Shown: positions 12,615 through 20,838, counted from the stretch's first letter. The stretch: 22,016 bases of DNA from SIG598 sp045538015 (GCA_045538015.1 JAZSQO010000159.1:1-22016); one strand, 5' to 3'. Notes: a model not told the origin generated them from the letters alone. Numbers and translations are program-made.

Positions 12615-13721
12615 TCAGATATCCCGGCCAAGAATGAGGCCGCATATCTGCTCGATATCCTCCGCCGTCAGTCCGGCGTACATGGGCAGGCACAGCACCT
12701 GGGAGGCAATCCTCTGAGCCACCGGAGTCTTCTCTCCGCCGCCCCAGGAGGTGCCCCGGTAGCATTCAAAGTCGCTGGTCAGCGGGTAGAAATACTTTCT
12801 GGCCATAACTCCCCCTGCCTTGAGCCGCTCGAACACCTCGTCCCTTGTGAAGCGGTATCCGTCGAACGCCACGGGATAATAGGAAAAGTTGCTCTTTACT
12901 CCCGGCTGAGAGCAGGGAAGGGCTATTCCCTCCACTCCGCCAAGCCTTTTGCCGTATTCCATCGCCGCCTGCTCGCGTCTGGCGATCTCCTCGTCCACAT
13001 GACGCAGGTTGCACAGACCCATGGCAGCGTGCAGCTCGCTCATCTTGGCGTTGCCGCCGGCGGCGTTCACCGATTCCGGCCCGCGAATGCCAAAGTTCTT
13101 CATGTCGTTCAGGGGCTGGGTCAGAGCCGAGTCGCCGTAGGCCACCGCTCCGCCCTCCACGGTGTTGAACACCTTTGTGGCGTGGAAGCTGAACATGGAC
13201 GCGTCTCCAAAAGCCGCCGAGCTCACTCCGTTCCTTGTCACTCCAAAGGCGTGAGCCGCGTCGTAGATGACTCTGAGGCCGTGTTTTTTCGCTATGGCTC
13301 CGATGGCGTCCACATCGCACAGACTGCCGTAAACATGAACGGGCACAATGGCGCAGGTCTTTTCGGTAATGAGCGCCTCTATCTTCGCGGCGTCTATGGT
13401 GTAATCCCGGTCGTTTATATCGCAGAACACCGGCACAAGGCCGCAGCGCACGATGGCGTGGGTGGTGGAGGCGAAGGTAAAGGGCGTAGTAATGACCTCT
13501 CCGCCCTCCGGCAGTCCCATGGCCGCGATCACGCCTTCAAGGGCAAGATGCCCGTTGGAAAACAGAGTCAGCTCGGGCACGCCAAGGTATTGCTTCAGCT
13601 CTGCCTCCAGCTGTCTGTGCTTGACTCCCATGTTGGTAAGCCAGCGGCTGTCCCACAGCTCTCTTATCTCCTCGCTGAATTCCTCAAAAGAGGGCATCGA
13701 GGATCGGGTAACATTAATCAT
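12615..13721 (-). CDS. DegT/DnrJ/EryC1/StrS-family PLP-dependent aminotransferase
   Basis: Transfers an amino group (usually from glutamate) to a keto-sugar nucleotide, forming an amino sugar. Cytoplasmic, 368 residues, normal family length. GGGAGG lies about 10 bases before the ATG. Marks of the fold: FSNGHLALEGVIAAMGL (54-70, PLP phosphate loop region), GGEVITTPFTFASTTHAI (73-90), VPVHVYGSLCDVDAI (126-140), VIYDAAHAFG (151-160, Asp154 holds the PLP ring nitrogen) and SFHATKVFNTVEGGAV (178-193) with the PLP lysine Lys183. It is the last gene of the four-gene operon, 33 bases after the ATP-grasp gene. The substrate is unknown: no dehydratase or epimerase that would make the keto-sugar is in the window. 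Confidence 0.9.
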   Translation of the reverse strand: MINVTRSSMPSFEEFSEEIRELWDSRWLTNMGVKHRQLEAELKQYLGVPELTLFSNGHLALEGVIAAMGLPEGGEVITTPFTFASTTHAIVRCGLVPVFCDINDRDYTIDAAKIEALITEKTCAIVPVHVYGSLCDVDAIGAIAKKHGLRVIYDAAHAFGVTRNGVSSAAFGDASMFSFHATKVFNTVEGGAVAYGDSALTQPLNDMKNFGIRGPESVNAAGGNAKMSELHAAMGLCNLRHVDEEIARREQAAMEYGKRLGGVEGIALPCSQPGVKSNFSYYPVAFDGYRFTRDEVFERLKAGGVMARKYFYPLTSDFECYRGTSWGGGEKTPVAQRIASQVLCLPMYAGLTAEDIEQICGLILGRDI

Positions 13722-13754
13722 CTGATAGTTTCCTCCCGCTTGAAAGACACCGGG

Positions 13755-14987
13755 TCAGTAGACCAGCTCGGCCATCAGGTCGTGGCGGGCGATGTCCTCG
13801 CCCTCGGTGTCGCGGACTCTTATTCTGTCCGCCGCCTCGCGGTATTTTCTCTTCTGCTCCTCGAGGCTGTCAGACTGCACTGTGAACACGGCGATGCGGT
13901 CGCCGCTGCTCCGCGGCTCTCCCATGGCCGTGCCCGGCTTCTTGAACTGGTGGTACTCGGTTATGACGCCCTCGCTCACAAGCTCCTCAAAGCCCTCCAG
14001 CCGGTCAAAGACTCCCGGCCTGCAGTATACAAAGGTGTTGGTTATGTATTTCGTCTCCGGGCCGCGCAGTCCCTCCAGAGAGGGCGACTTCCCCAGAGTT
14101 AAGTCTACCGCCGCGCCGATGACATCAAAGCCGCATACCTTCTTTATCAGCAGGTGCTTCACTCCGCCGCCGGTGCGGGCGCTGAATTCCAGAATATTGA
14201 TCCGCTCACCGTCGGAGATGAGCTGCATGAGCATCAGAGAATCCCGCAGCCCGAAGGCGTCGGCAATGCGCTGGGCTGAATCCTCTATCCGGCGGCATAT
14301 CTCCTCGGGCTCGCTGACGGGAAAACGGGTGCGGTAGATGACAAACTTGTCGTCGGCCTCGATCTTGTCGCTGTAGGCCATGGAGAGCACCTTCGCTCTG
14401 CCGGCGGTGATCTGGACATCCACCGTTATCTCCCGGCCATCCACAAACTCCTCCACTATCGCCGTGTCGGTGCGGCTGAACGATACCGCCTCCTCAAAGG
14501 CCTCCCGAAGCTCGTCGGAGTTGTATACCTTCCTGACTCCCTTGGAGCTGTTGCAGTCGGCCGGCTTGACTATCATAGGGAACTCAAGCTCCTTCAGCGA
14601 GGAATCGTCGAGAGCGGTCAGCACACGGTGCCTTGCTGTGGGTATCTGATGGTCGGTAAAGACCTGCTTCATGTATGACTTGTTGGTGACATTGAGCGCC
14701 GTTTCGCTGTCGATATAGCAGGGAAGTCCCAGCCGCTCGGACACGCAGGCCACCGTATGCAGAGCCTGATCGGTACACACGGTTATGACCATGTCCACCT
14801 TTTCCTCCCGGGCTATGTCGGTTATGGCCTCGATGTCCAGCGTGGACACCCGGAAGTATACATCCGCGTAGGGCTTTGCCACCGGGTCTTCGTTGTAATC
14901 GGCCAGCAGAACGGTGTATCCTCTGCTTTTAAGCTCCTTTATAAGCGCTATCTGGGGAAAACCTCCCGCCAGCACCAATGCCTTCAT
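13755..14987 (-). CDS. ATP-grasp ligase
   Basis: Joins a carboxylate to an amine or thiol at the cost of ATP, via an acyl phosphate; cytoplasmic, 410 residues. The N-terminal domain is Rossmann-like (KALVLAGGFPQIALIKELKSRGYTVLLADYN, 2-32). The ATP-grasp core has FPMIVKPADCNSSKGVRKV (about 136-154, with the ATP-binding Lys), IVEEFVDGREITVDV and the Mg2+ binding end ILEFSARTGGGVKHLL. ATG overlaps the flippase stop as ATGA; an AAAGGA site lies about 11 bases upstream. Similar to CarB/PurK-like ATP-grasp enzymes found in surface glycan clusters, where they may attach amino acids to amino sugars. With a DegT aminotransferase next, that is the natural reading, but the substrates are unknown. Confidence 0.88.
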   Translation of the reverse strand: MKALVLAGGFPQIALIKELKSRGYTVLLADYNEDPVAKPYADVYFRVSTLDIEAITDIAREEKVDMVITVCTDQALHTVACVSERLGLPCYIDSETALNVTNKSYMKQVFTDHQIPTARHRVLTALDDSSLKELEFPMIVKPADCNSSKGVRKVYNSDELREAFEEAVSFSRTDTAIVEEFVDGREITVDVQITAGRAKVLSMAYSDKIEADDKFVIYRTRFPVSEPEEICRRIEDSAQRIADAFGLRDSLMLMQLISDGERINILEFSARTGGGVKHLLIKKVCGFDVIGAAVDLTLGKSPSLEGLRGPETKYITNTFVYCRPGVFDRLEGFEELVSEGVITEYHQFKKPGTAMGEPRSSGDRIAVFTVQSDSLEEQKRKYREAADRIRVRDTEGEDIARHDLMAELVY

Positions 14988-16441
14988 ATCTTTTCTGTTC
15001 CTTTCTTTGCGCGGAAAGCGCCCTTGATTATGCCGAGGATCATGGCGTACATATCCTTCATAAACACCCTTGCCCCCAGAACATAGACGCCCGCGCCCAC
15101 AACGATCTGCAGCAGCAGCTTGACGATATGGTTCATTTCTATAAGCCCCACCAGCTGCACCACGCCGAACATGGCCAGCGACAGCAGCATGGAGGGCAGC
15201 ATATCCTTCACCTGCTCAAGGTAGGAGTAGCCGATGAGCTTCTTGTTGGGCTGGGCGTTGACAAAGGTGCTTATCACCGCGGAAAGAACGCCGGACAGCG
15301 CTATGGCTATGGGCGTGTCAAAAAGCACCACCGCGCCCACCAGCAGAAGCAGGCCGTATATCTTTTTTATTATCTCCAGCCGGAGGTAGATATCGCTCCG
15401 TCCCATGGCGTTGATGGCCTGCAGGTTGCAGGTGTGCACCGGAAGGAACATGAGGCTGAAGCAGTAGGCCTGCAGATAGGGCACACAGGGCAGCCACTTG
15501 TCGGTGAGCAGAACGCTGACCATGGGCGAGGCCACCGCCGCCAGTCCCGACATGACCGGAAAGAGCACAAAACAGCTGATGGAGATGGTCTTGCGGGCCA
15601 GCGCCTTCATGCCGGCGATATCATCCTGCATAACGGACAGCGCCGGGAGCATAACGCTCTGCACCGCTCCGTTGACCGCCGAGTTGATGAACTGGGGAAA
15701 TTGCTTGCCCCGGTTGTAGTAGCCGAGGGTGTCCTCGCTGTATTTCTTTCCGATTATCAGGCTGCGCGCCTCCTGATAGGCCGTTTCGAGCAGGGAGGAT
15801 ACCAGTATCTTCCATCCGAAGGAAAACAGCACGACCACCCTCTTCATGCTGCACACGAGCCGCAGCTTAAGTCTGGTGGTAAAAAGCATCACAAGGCAGG
15901 TCACGATCACATTCGTCAGCGTCTGGACGACCAGCGCCCACAGTCCGCCGCCCATCTTTGCCACGGCGATGCCCGCCGCGCCGGATACAAGCACTCCGGC
16001 GATGTTGCTGTAGAATACCTTTTTGAAATCCATTTCCCGGCCGATCTTTGATATCTGCACCGAGTTGAGGGCGTTGGGAAACAGCATCAGCCCCAGCACC
16101 CGCAGCGGCGCCACCAGATATTCCCTCTCATAATAGGCTCCCACAAAGGGCGCTCCGAAGAATATTCCGGCGTACAGCACGCCCGCCACCACAATGGACA
16201 CCCAGAACACCGAGGAATAGTCTTCCTCGGTAACATCCTTGTTCTGGATGAGGGCCATGTTAAAGCCGTTCTGCACGAACACGTTGGCCAGGTTGACAAA
16301 GGCTATCATCAGCCCCAGCGCTCCGTAATGACCCGGATCAAGAATTCTGGCAAGAACCAGCTGCAACACGAACTGAGCCCCCTGCACGCCGAAGCGCTCA
16401 AGGAGCTTCCATCCAAAGCTGGTTCCGATTTTGTTATTCAT
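14984..16441 (-). CDS. Wzx/TuaB-type oligosaccharide flippase
   Basis: Moves a lipid-linked sugar unit across the cytoplasmic membrane. 485 residues from ATG 16441, with about 12-14 membrane helices. The opening SFGWKLLERFGVQGAQFVLQLVLARILDPGHYGALGLM and the QNGFNMALIQNKDVTEEDYSSVFW block are typical of the WzxC/TuaB flippase family, and the mid-part EARSLIIGKKYSEDTLGYYNRGKQFP is too. An in-frame GTG at 16450 has GGAG 7 bases upstream and is a real alternative start; ATG 16441 has GGTGA at 5 bases and fits the usual length before LERFG. Second gene of the operon, overlapping the next by 4 bases. Distinct from the SpoVB-like flippase at 8286, so two flippases serve different glycans. Confidence 0.88.
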   Translation of the reverse strand: MNNKIGTSFGWKLLERFGVQGAQFVLQLVLARILDPGHYGALGLMIAFVNLANVFVQNGFNMALIQNKDVTEEDYSSVFWVSIVVAGVLYAGIFFGAPFVGAYYEREYLVAPLRVLGLMLFPNALNSVQISKIGREMDFKKVFYSNIAGVLVSGAAGIAVAKMGGGLWALVVQTLTNVIVTCLVMLFTTRLKLRLVCSMKRVVVLFSFGWKILVSSLLETAYQEARSLIIGKKYSEDTLGYYNRGKQFPQFINSAVNGAVQSVMLPALSVMQDDIAGMKALARKTISISCFVLFPVMSGLAAVASPMVSVLLTDKWLPCVPYLQAYCFSLMFLPVHTCNLQAINAMGRSDIYLRLEIIKKIYGLLLLVGAVVLFDTPIAIALSGVLSAVISTFVNAQPNKKLIGYSYLEQVKDMLPSMLLSLAMFGVVQLVGLIEMNHIVKLLLQIVVGAGVYVLGARVFMKDMYAMILGIIKGAFRAKKGTEKI

Positions 16442-16466
16442 ATGCTTCACCCGTCATCTCCGCGGG

Positions 16467-17438
16467 CTATTTGCCGCTTGAGTATCTTTCGCCGCTGTAT
16501 TTTATCTTCCGGAATAATCCGTAGAGACCGCCCAGCTTCTCCTTGAGGCGCATTTTTATCCGGTTCGACAGCGGTTCATGTCTGTATAATTTCAAATATG
16601 GTTCTTTGCGCATCTCGGCATAGCTGCCCTGAGTATACAAGATTTTATACTTGTACTGTGTGATGGCGTCCCGCACGGCGCTGTCGTACTTGTGTTCGGT
16701 GTACTCGTTCACTTCCTCAAGCATATCCACCACGCTCTCCAGCGTTTTAACTCTGCCGGCGGGATTGGCCATGGTCCTGGTTGTCCACGATCCGGCGGTG
16801 CCGAAGCGGTAAACGGACATGGGCCGGTTGATATACCGGATGTTTCCGCATAGCCTCAGATGGATAGACTGGGGATAGTCGCCGAAGCCCTTGACCCTGA
16901 AGTAGAAGGGAGGCCAGAAGTCGGCGCATTTTCTGCGGTACATCAGCGATGAGGTGTGATAGGCGGCAGCGCCGCGGCTGACCACCTGCTCAAAGGAAAT
17001 GTCCTCATCCCCGCTCCGGCTGAACATCAGCGTTTCCTTGTTCTTCCACAGATCCAGCCGCGCGGTGTTGTGGACGCAGGCGGCGTAGTCCGGATGGCTG
17101 TCCAGAAAATCCACCTGTCTCTGCAGCTTTTCCGGGTCGCTCCAGTAGTCATCGCCCTCGCACACGGCTATGTACTCTCCGCTCATCCGGTGGAGAATAT
17201 GCTCGTGCATTATTCTCACGCCACGGGAATATTGATTTTCCGTCTGATATATGGGCTTGATGATGTGCGGATACTTCTCCGCGTATTCGGCGATTATGGC
17301 CGCCGTGCCGTCGGTGGACGCGTCGTCATGCACGAACACCTCGTAGTCAAAATCGGTCTTCTGGCCGACAAAGCCGTCCAGAGCCGAACGGATATATTTC
17401 TCGTGGTTATATGTCAGACAATAGGCAGACACTTTCAT
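16467..17438 (-). CDS. GT2-family glycosyltransferase
   Basis: Transfers a sugar from a nucleotide donor to a glycan or lipid acceptor at the cytoplasmic membrane face; 323 residues. GT-A fold marks: VSAYCLTYNHEKYIRSALDGFVGQ (3-26), YEVFVHDDASTDGT (32-45) and GEYIAVCEGDDYWSDPEKLQRQVDFL (87-112) containing the DxD-like metal site at Asp96-Asp97. The C-terminal part is basic, with no membrane helix, so it likely attaches peripherally. GGAGGG is 12 bases before the ATG. First gene of the operon, with a strong promoter 45 bases upstream and the flippase 16-25 bases downstream. Donor sugar not predictable. Confidence 0.9.
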   Translation of the reverse strand: MKVSAYCLTYNHEKYIRSALDGFVGQKTDFDYEVFVHDDASTDGTAAIIAEYAEKYPHIIKPIYQTENQYSRGVRIMHEHILHRMSGEYIAVCEGDDYWSDPEKLQRQVDFLDSHPDYAACVHNTARLDLWKNKETLMFSRSGDEDISFEQVVSRGAAAYHTSSLMYRRKCADFWPPFYFRVKGFGDYPQSIHLRLCGNIRYINRPMSVYRFGTAGSWTTRTMANPAGRVKTLESVVDMLEEVNEYTEHKYDSAVRDAITQYKYKILYTQGSYAEMRKEPYLKLYRHEPLSNRIKMRLKEKLGGLYGLFRKIKYSGERYSSGK

Positions 17439-17482
17439 GGCGATGTCTTTCCCTCCGTCATTCGCTTTGGTATAACTTTATA

Positions 17483-17512
17483 ATTATAGTGTATGGAACT
17501 TTAAGGTGTCAA
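17483..17512 (-). promoter_or_regulatory. Promoter of the glycan operon
   Basis: Minus strand: perfect -35 TTGACA (17507-17512), 18-base spacer, perfect -10 TATAAT (17483-17488), 45 bases before the GT2 ATG. No other promoter this good is seen inside the operon. Confidence 0.85.
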
Positions 17513-17561
17513 TATTGCCTGCATGACAATAATATGTATAAATTGTAAATCCCGCAGGCTG

Positions 17562-18473
17562 TCAGGCCATGCCCCTGAGCAGCTCAATGGCGTACCGGGC
17601 ATATCCGGAAATGTGCTGGCCCTTTCTGGTCACTATCGCCGGTCGGCGGGTGGATGCCTCCTGCTTCAGAGCGAAGAAGGACAGTCCGCCTTCCACACTG
17701 CTGCCACGGAGAAACTGCAGCGGAAGCACAGTCGCTCCCACTCCCGCCCGGGCCATGGCCCACGCCGTGGTGATGCCCACCACCTCCGACACGATCTCCG
17801 GCCGCAAACCCGAGGCCGCGCACATTCCGTCAAAGAGGCGGCGCAGCTCCTGACGCTCACTCAGCACCACAAAGGGCAGCGCGCCGCAATCCTTCAGATC
17901 CACCGTCGGCAGCTGGTCGCCGCCGCACTCTTCGGTTTTCGGCATCAGAGAAAGCAGCTCCTCCGGCACCGCCAGCACCAGCCTCTCCGGCTCCAGCGGT
18001 ATGACATCCAGCAGCGCCTCGTCCACCGGCAGGTTGATGATGGCAAAGTCGTACAGACCGTCCGCCGCACCCTTGTGCAGCCGGGCGCTGTCGGTCTCGC
18101 TCAGCACTACCCGCAGGCCGGGAAAACGCTCCCGCAGCCGCCGGGTGACCTCCGGCATGAGATACATACATCTGAAGGGCGAAACGCCAATGTTTATCTG
18201 GCCTTTGTCCCCGGATTTGAAGTCGTCCATCGACCTGACCAGCTGCTCCTGACGGAACAGCAGCTCCCGGGCGTCCTTGACAAAGCTCTCTCCTGCCGCG
18301 GTAAGGGTAAGCGGGTTGCTGCTGCGGTCAAACAGCCTGACCCCGAGCTCGTTCTCCAGCGCCAATATCTGCTTGCTCAGCGCCGGCTGAGAAATGCCCA
18401 GCCGATCCGCCACCTGAGAAAAGCTGCGCTGCTCGGAAAGCAGCACCGCGTACTGCAGCTGCCGTGAGTTCAT
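17562..18473 (-). CDS. LysR-type transcriptional regulator
   Basis: DNA-binding regulator responding to a small molecule; 303 residues, standard for the family. Winged HTH at the N-terminus: LQYAVLLSEQRSFSQVADRLGISQPALSKQILALENELGVRLFDR (6-50), then the linker helix KDARELLFRQEQLV. The substrate-binding domain follows from about 90 (GQINIGVSPFRCMYLMPEV) and runs to the end with AWAMARAGVGATVLPLQFL. Start ATG 18473 has AGGAGA 9 bases upstream. A dyad with T-N11-A geometry (18500-18519) lies in its own promoter region, suggesting autoregulation. The transporter genes just upstream, on the same strand, are its likely target, though a separate promoter serves them. Inducer unknown. Confidence 0.92.
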   Translation of the reverse strand: MNSRQLQYAVLLSEQRSFSQVADRLGISQPALSKQILALENELGVRLFDRSSNPLTLTAAGESFVKDARELLFRQEQLVRSMDDFKSGDKGQINIGVSPFRCMYLMPEVTRRLRERFPGLRVVLSETDSARLHKGAADGLYDFAIINLPVDEALLDVIPLEPERLVLAVPEELLSLMPKTEECGGDQLPTVDLKDCGALPFVVLSERQELRRLFDGMCAASGLRPEIVSEVVGITTAWAMARAGVGATVLPLQFLRGSSVEGGLSFFALKQEASTRRPAIVTRKGQHISGYARYAIELLRGMA

Positions 18474-18499
18474 GTTGCGTCTCTCCTGCGTTATGAAAT

Positions 18500-18519
18500 A
18501 TATTGCCTGAAAGCAATAT
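18500..18519. promoter_or_regulatory. Candidate LysR-type box
   Basis: Perfect dyad ATATTGC-N6-GCAATAT containing the T-N11-A core (T18504, A18516) typical of LysR-type sites. It sits 27-46 bases before the LysR ATG, where binding would block its own transcription. Confidence 0.5.
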
Positions 18520-18535
18520 CAACGCATTATTAATA

Positions 18536-18583
18536 ATACCCGTTTTCGTCCCGGTTTACAAGAGCCGGGACGAAAACGGGTAT
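18536..18583. terminator. 19-bp perfect inverted repeat (probable terminator of the TRAP operon)
   Basis: Arms 18536-18554 and 18565-18583 are perfectly complementary (core CCCGTTTTCGTCCCGG), loop 10 bases. It lies 17 bases after the stop of the 93-residue membrane protein gene. The following minus-strand sequence TATTATTAAT is only moderately T-rich, so termination may be partial. Confidence 0.6.
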
Positions 18584-18599
18584 GCGGTATTTGCTCAAT

Positions 18600-18881
18600 T
18601 TATTTGCCGCTCTTCTTTCCGGCCTTTCCGGTCAGCGCCGTCTCTCCGGCCAGATACATGGCGACCAGCCCGAGGATTATGAGCGAGGTGGAGGCGTAAA
18701 CGATCACCGGAACCACGGTCTTGTAAATAAAGGTACATATGGCCGCGGCCGGCTCCCCGCCGATAATCATCGCCGCCACATAGCCAAAGAAGGTGGCTCC
18801 GCCCGCAAACAGACAGATCATTATTCCGTAACCGAAGATGACCTTCAGCACCCGTGAGATTTTCTTCATTGTCTCCTTCAC
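18600..18881 (-). CDS. Small two-helix membrane protein, TRAP-operon partner
   Basis: 93 residues. Start is GTG 18881: AGGAGG is 7 bases upstream, whereas the internal ATG four codons later has its GGAG only 3 bases away. Two long hydrophobic segments (about 12-38 and 50-78), basic ends (KKISRVLK at the N-terminus, GKAGKKSGK at the C-terminus). It starts 13 bases after the stop of the large permease gene, so they are co-transcribed and probably form one complex. It takes the place where TRAP systems usually have a DctQ small subunit, but DctQ is larger with four helices, so this is not a recognisable DctQ. Function otherwise unknown. Confidence 0.75.
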   Translation of the reverse strand: MKETMKKISRVLKVIFGYGIMICLFAGGATFFGYVAAMIIGGEPAAAICTFIYKTVVPVIVYASTSLIILGLVAMYLAGETALTGKAGKKSGK

Positions 18882-18894
18882 AACGGCACCTCCT

Positions 18895-20253
18895 TTACAG
18901 TCCCATAATGGGCAGCCAGCCCATGAGTACGACGATCTCCATCACAAACTGGCCCAGCACCCACCAAAGATTATTGACAAAGGTCTTTTTGAAGTCCGAC
19001 TCGGCCAGAGACATTCCGGCATACATTCCCAGCCCTAGAGGCGGGGTGATGCCGCACATAACTCCGCAGATGCAGGGCAGCATGGCCGCCGCCAGCAGCG
19101 GGTTTACTCCCACCATGGCCAGCGTGGAAATGAACACCGGCCCGAAGATGACCACCAGCGAGGAGCCGGGGATCACCATTCCGAGGAAGCAGGTCAGCAG
19201 GGAGATGAACACCACCATGCCCAGCTTGCTGAAGTTCATGGAGATGATAAAGGCCTCCATATCACCGGCCACATTCATGTCGCTGAACAGTCCGCCCAGC
19301 ATATAGCCGATGACGCACACGCCGATGGCCGGAGCGATGCTCTTTACTCCGTCGGCGAACATCATGGCGATCCCGTGGGGAGTGACCTGCTTTTTATCCC
19401 TGGCGATAATGCAGGCGTACATCGCCGCGATGCCGGCGATAAACAGCAGCAGAGAGCTGGACATATACTTGGCTCCCTCCGCGCCCAGACGCTGGGTGAA
19501 GAAGGTATCCTTGAAGGCGTAATCCAAAACAAAGGGAAGCAGAATGATAACAGGCAGCAGCAGGCCCTGCCAGCCCTTTTTCAGCACTTCTCTGACGTTG
19601 GGCAGGTCTTCCTTTGCCATGGGCTTTACCTTGTAGTATCGGCAGAACAGCCATACCGTCAGCAGGCGCTGTGCAACAAACCACAGAGCAATGCCCCACA
19701 GCACCACCCAGAACTGACCGGTGGTCAGCTCCATCTCAGGATACAGCGCGGCGAAGGCACCCATGGCCGCCACTATATTGGAGGAGGGCGGTATCATGTT
19801 GCCCAGATAGCTGGCGTTGCTTTCCACATTGGCCGCCAGCTCCCGGGGAAAGCCGGACTTTATCATGGCCGGAATGGTGATGGAGCCGGTGGCCATGACG
19901 TTGCCCGGGCCGCTGCCCGAAAGGGCGCCCATAAAGCTGCTGGCAATGACCGAAACATAGCCCGCGCCGCCGGTAACCCGGCCGAGCAGAGCCAGAATGA
20001 CCGCCACGCAGCTGTCGATTATCTTGGTCTTGGTGAGAATTATGGACATGGCCACAAAGGCAGTCATGGAATAGAGCAGGCTGGTGGACAGACCCTTGTC
20101 TATGTATGACCATATATTCTCCCACGTACCGGTCACGGCCACCAGTACGATAAAGCTGATAAACACAGCCTCATAAACCGGCCTCTTGAGCAGCATGAAC
20201 CACACACAGATGACCGCGAGCATTATTCCGAGATACAACAGCGCCGACGGCAT
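18895..20253 (-). CDS. TRAP-type large permease subunit (DctM-like)
   Basis: Sodium-coupled solute importer permease, 452 residues, about 12 membrane helices. Start ATG 20253 with AAGGA about 9 bases upstream. The signature loop FMGALSGSGPGNVMATGSITIPAMIKSGFPRELAANVESNASYLGNMIPPSSN (residues 108-159) matches the TRAP/DctM pattern S-G-S-x-x-x-N-v-x-x-x-G-s-x-x-I-P-x-M-k-x-x-G-f and P-P-s. The second half repeats it more weakly, with GMVIPGSSLVVIFGPVF and CGITPPLGLGMY, as expected for an inverted-repeat transporter. No DctP or TAXI binding protein gene is in the window. Followed by a two-helix small protein and a LysR regulator. Probable substrates are carboxylates, but the sequence does not say which. 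Confidence 0.85.
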   Translation of the reverse strand: MPSALLYLGIMLAVICVWFMLLKRPVYEAVFISFIVLVAVTGTWENIWSYIDKGLSTSLLYSMTAFVAMSIILTKTKIIDSCVAVILALLGRVTGGAGYVSVIASSFMGALSGSGPGNVMATGSITIPAMIKSGFPRELAANVESNASYLGNMIPPSSNIVAAMGAFAALYPEMELTTGQFWVVLWGIALWFVAQRLLTVWLFCRYYKVKPMAKEDLPNVREVLKKGWQGLLLPVIILLPFVLDYAFKDTFFTQRLGAEGAKYMSSSLLLFIAGIAAMYACIIARDKKQVTPHGIAMMFADGVKSIAPAIGVCVIGYMLGGLFSDMNVAGDMEAFIISMNFSKLGMVVFISLLTCFLGMVIPGSSLVVIFGPVFISTLAMVGVNPLLAAAMLPCICGVMCGITPPLGLGMYAGMSLAESDFKKTFVNNLWWVLGQFVMEIVVLMGWLPIMGL

Positions 20254-20315
20254 TGGAATCTTCCTTTCTCTCTGTTATTCCTTTTCGGTTATCACCTTGA
20301 TTCCGAAGCAGTTAT

Positions 20316-20344
20316 ATCTTATCACGCCGTTCTACTCTTGTCAA
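20316..20344 (-). promoter_or_regulatory. Promoter of the TRAP operon
   Basis: Minus strand: -35 TTGACA (20339-20344), 17-base spacer, -10 TAAGAT (20316-20321) preceded by TGA (extended -10). It lies 63 bases before the permease ATG. Confidence 0.8.
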
Positions 20345-20402
20345 GCAGAAAATGCCAATTGCCTCAGTAAATTTCCATTCCGCTGTCTTTCGTGAATCAT
20401 GG

Positions 20403-20431
20403 TTGAGGGCGTGTCAGCTTTCTGGTATAAT
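20403..20431 (+). promoter_or_regulatory. Orphan promoter pointing into the MITE
   Basis: -35 TTGAGG (20403-20408), 17-base spacer, -10 TATAAT (20426-20431) preceded by TGG. No gene starts within 450 bases downstream; the predicted start near 20438 coincides with the first base of the MITE. Confidence 0.62.
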
Positions 20432-20436
20432 AAAAC

Positions 20437-20641
20437 AAAGGCAATACCGCATAATTCTAAGTGCGATATTGCGCAGTCAGATTTTTCGTCAGACGCAACA
20501 AAAAGCGGAGGCAATACTTTGGTGTAAACATTTGAATCGCAAGCGCTTCAAATGGGCGAGCATTTTTGTGAAGTATGGCGGAAAAGATGCAAGCAAGATT
20601 GCGCTTAAGCGCTTGCGCGTGAAGTGTGCGGTGTTGCCTTT
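20437..20641 (+). mobile_element. MITE-like element, 205 bp, complete
   Basis: Perfect size and symmetry for a non-autonomous element: left terminus AAAGGCAATACCGCA (20437-20451) and right terminus TGCGGTGTTGCCTTT (20627-20641), inverted with one mismatch. Internally CGCAAGCGCTT (20538-20548) pairs with AAGCGCTTGCG (20607-20617). No transposase reading frame. A related copy lies at 21876 onward in the opposite orientation and a 47-bp left-end piece at 8128. No clear target duplication could be seen. Confidence 0.85.
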
Positions 20642-20718
20642 CATAGGCTGATACATACGACTCTCCGGTTTTCGCAAAGCGATTTCGGGATTTCAGCCGG
20701 TTCTGCCATGAACACGAA

Positions 20719-20756
20719 AAAAAGCAGTTGCCCTCCCAAGAGGGTGACTGCTTTTT
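20719..20756. terminator. Strong bidirectional terminator
   Basis: 17-pair stem AAAAAGCAGTTGCCCTC / GAGGGTGACTGCTTTTT (two G-T pairs, loop CCAA), A-run and T-run on either side. Downstream of the MITE and the orphan promoter, with no gene ending nearby. Confidence 0.85.
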
Positions 20757-20809
20757 CTTGTACGGATAATCGGCCCACGGAAGCCGGGCATGGATTTCAG
20801 CGCCGGCCA

Positions 20810-20838
20810 TTGACACCGCCGTGCCTAAACTGTATACT
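20810..20838 (+). promoter_or_regulatory. Promoter of the TPR lipoprotein gene
   Basis: Perfect -35 TTGACA (20810-20815), 17-base spacer, -10 TATACT (20833-20838). About 58 bases before the ATG. Confidence 0.85.

Noticed and set aside
17518..17559. GCCTGC / GCAGGC inverted repeat after the LysR stop as its terminator
   Set aside because: Six-pair stem with a 30-base loop and no T-run; too weak to call.
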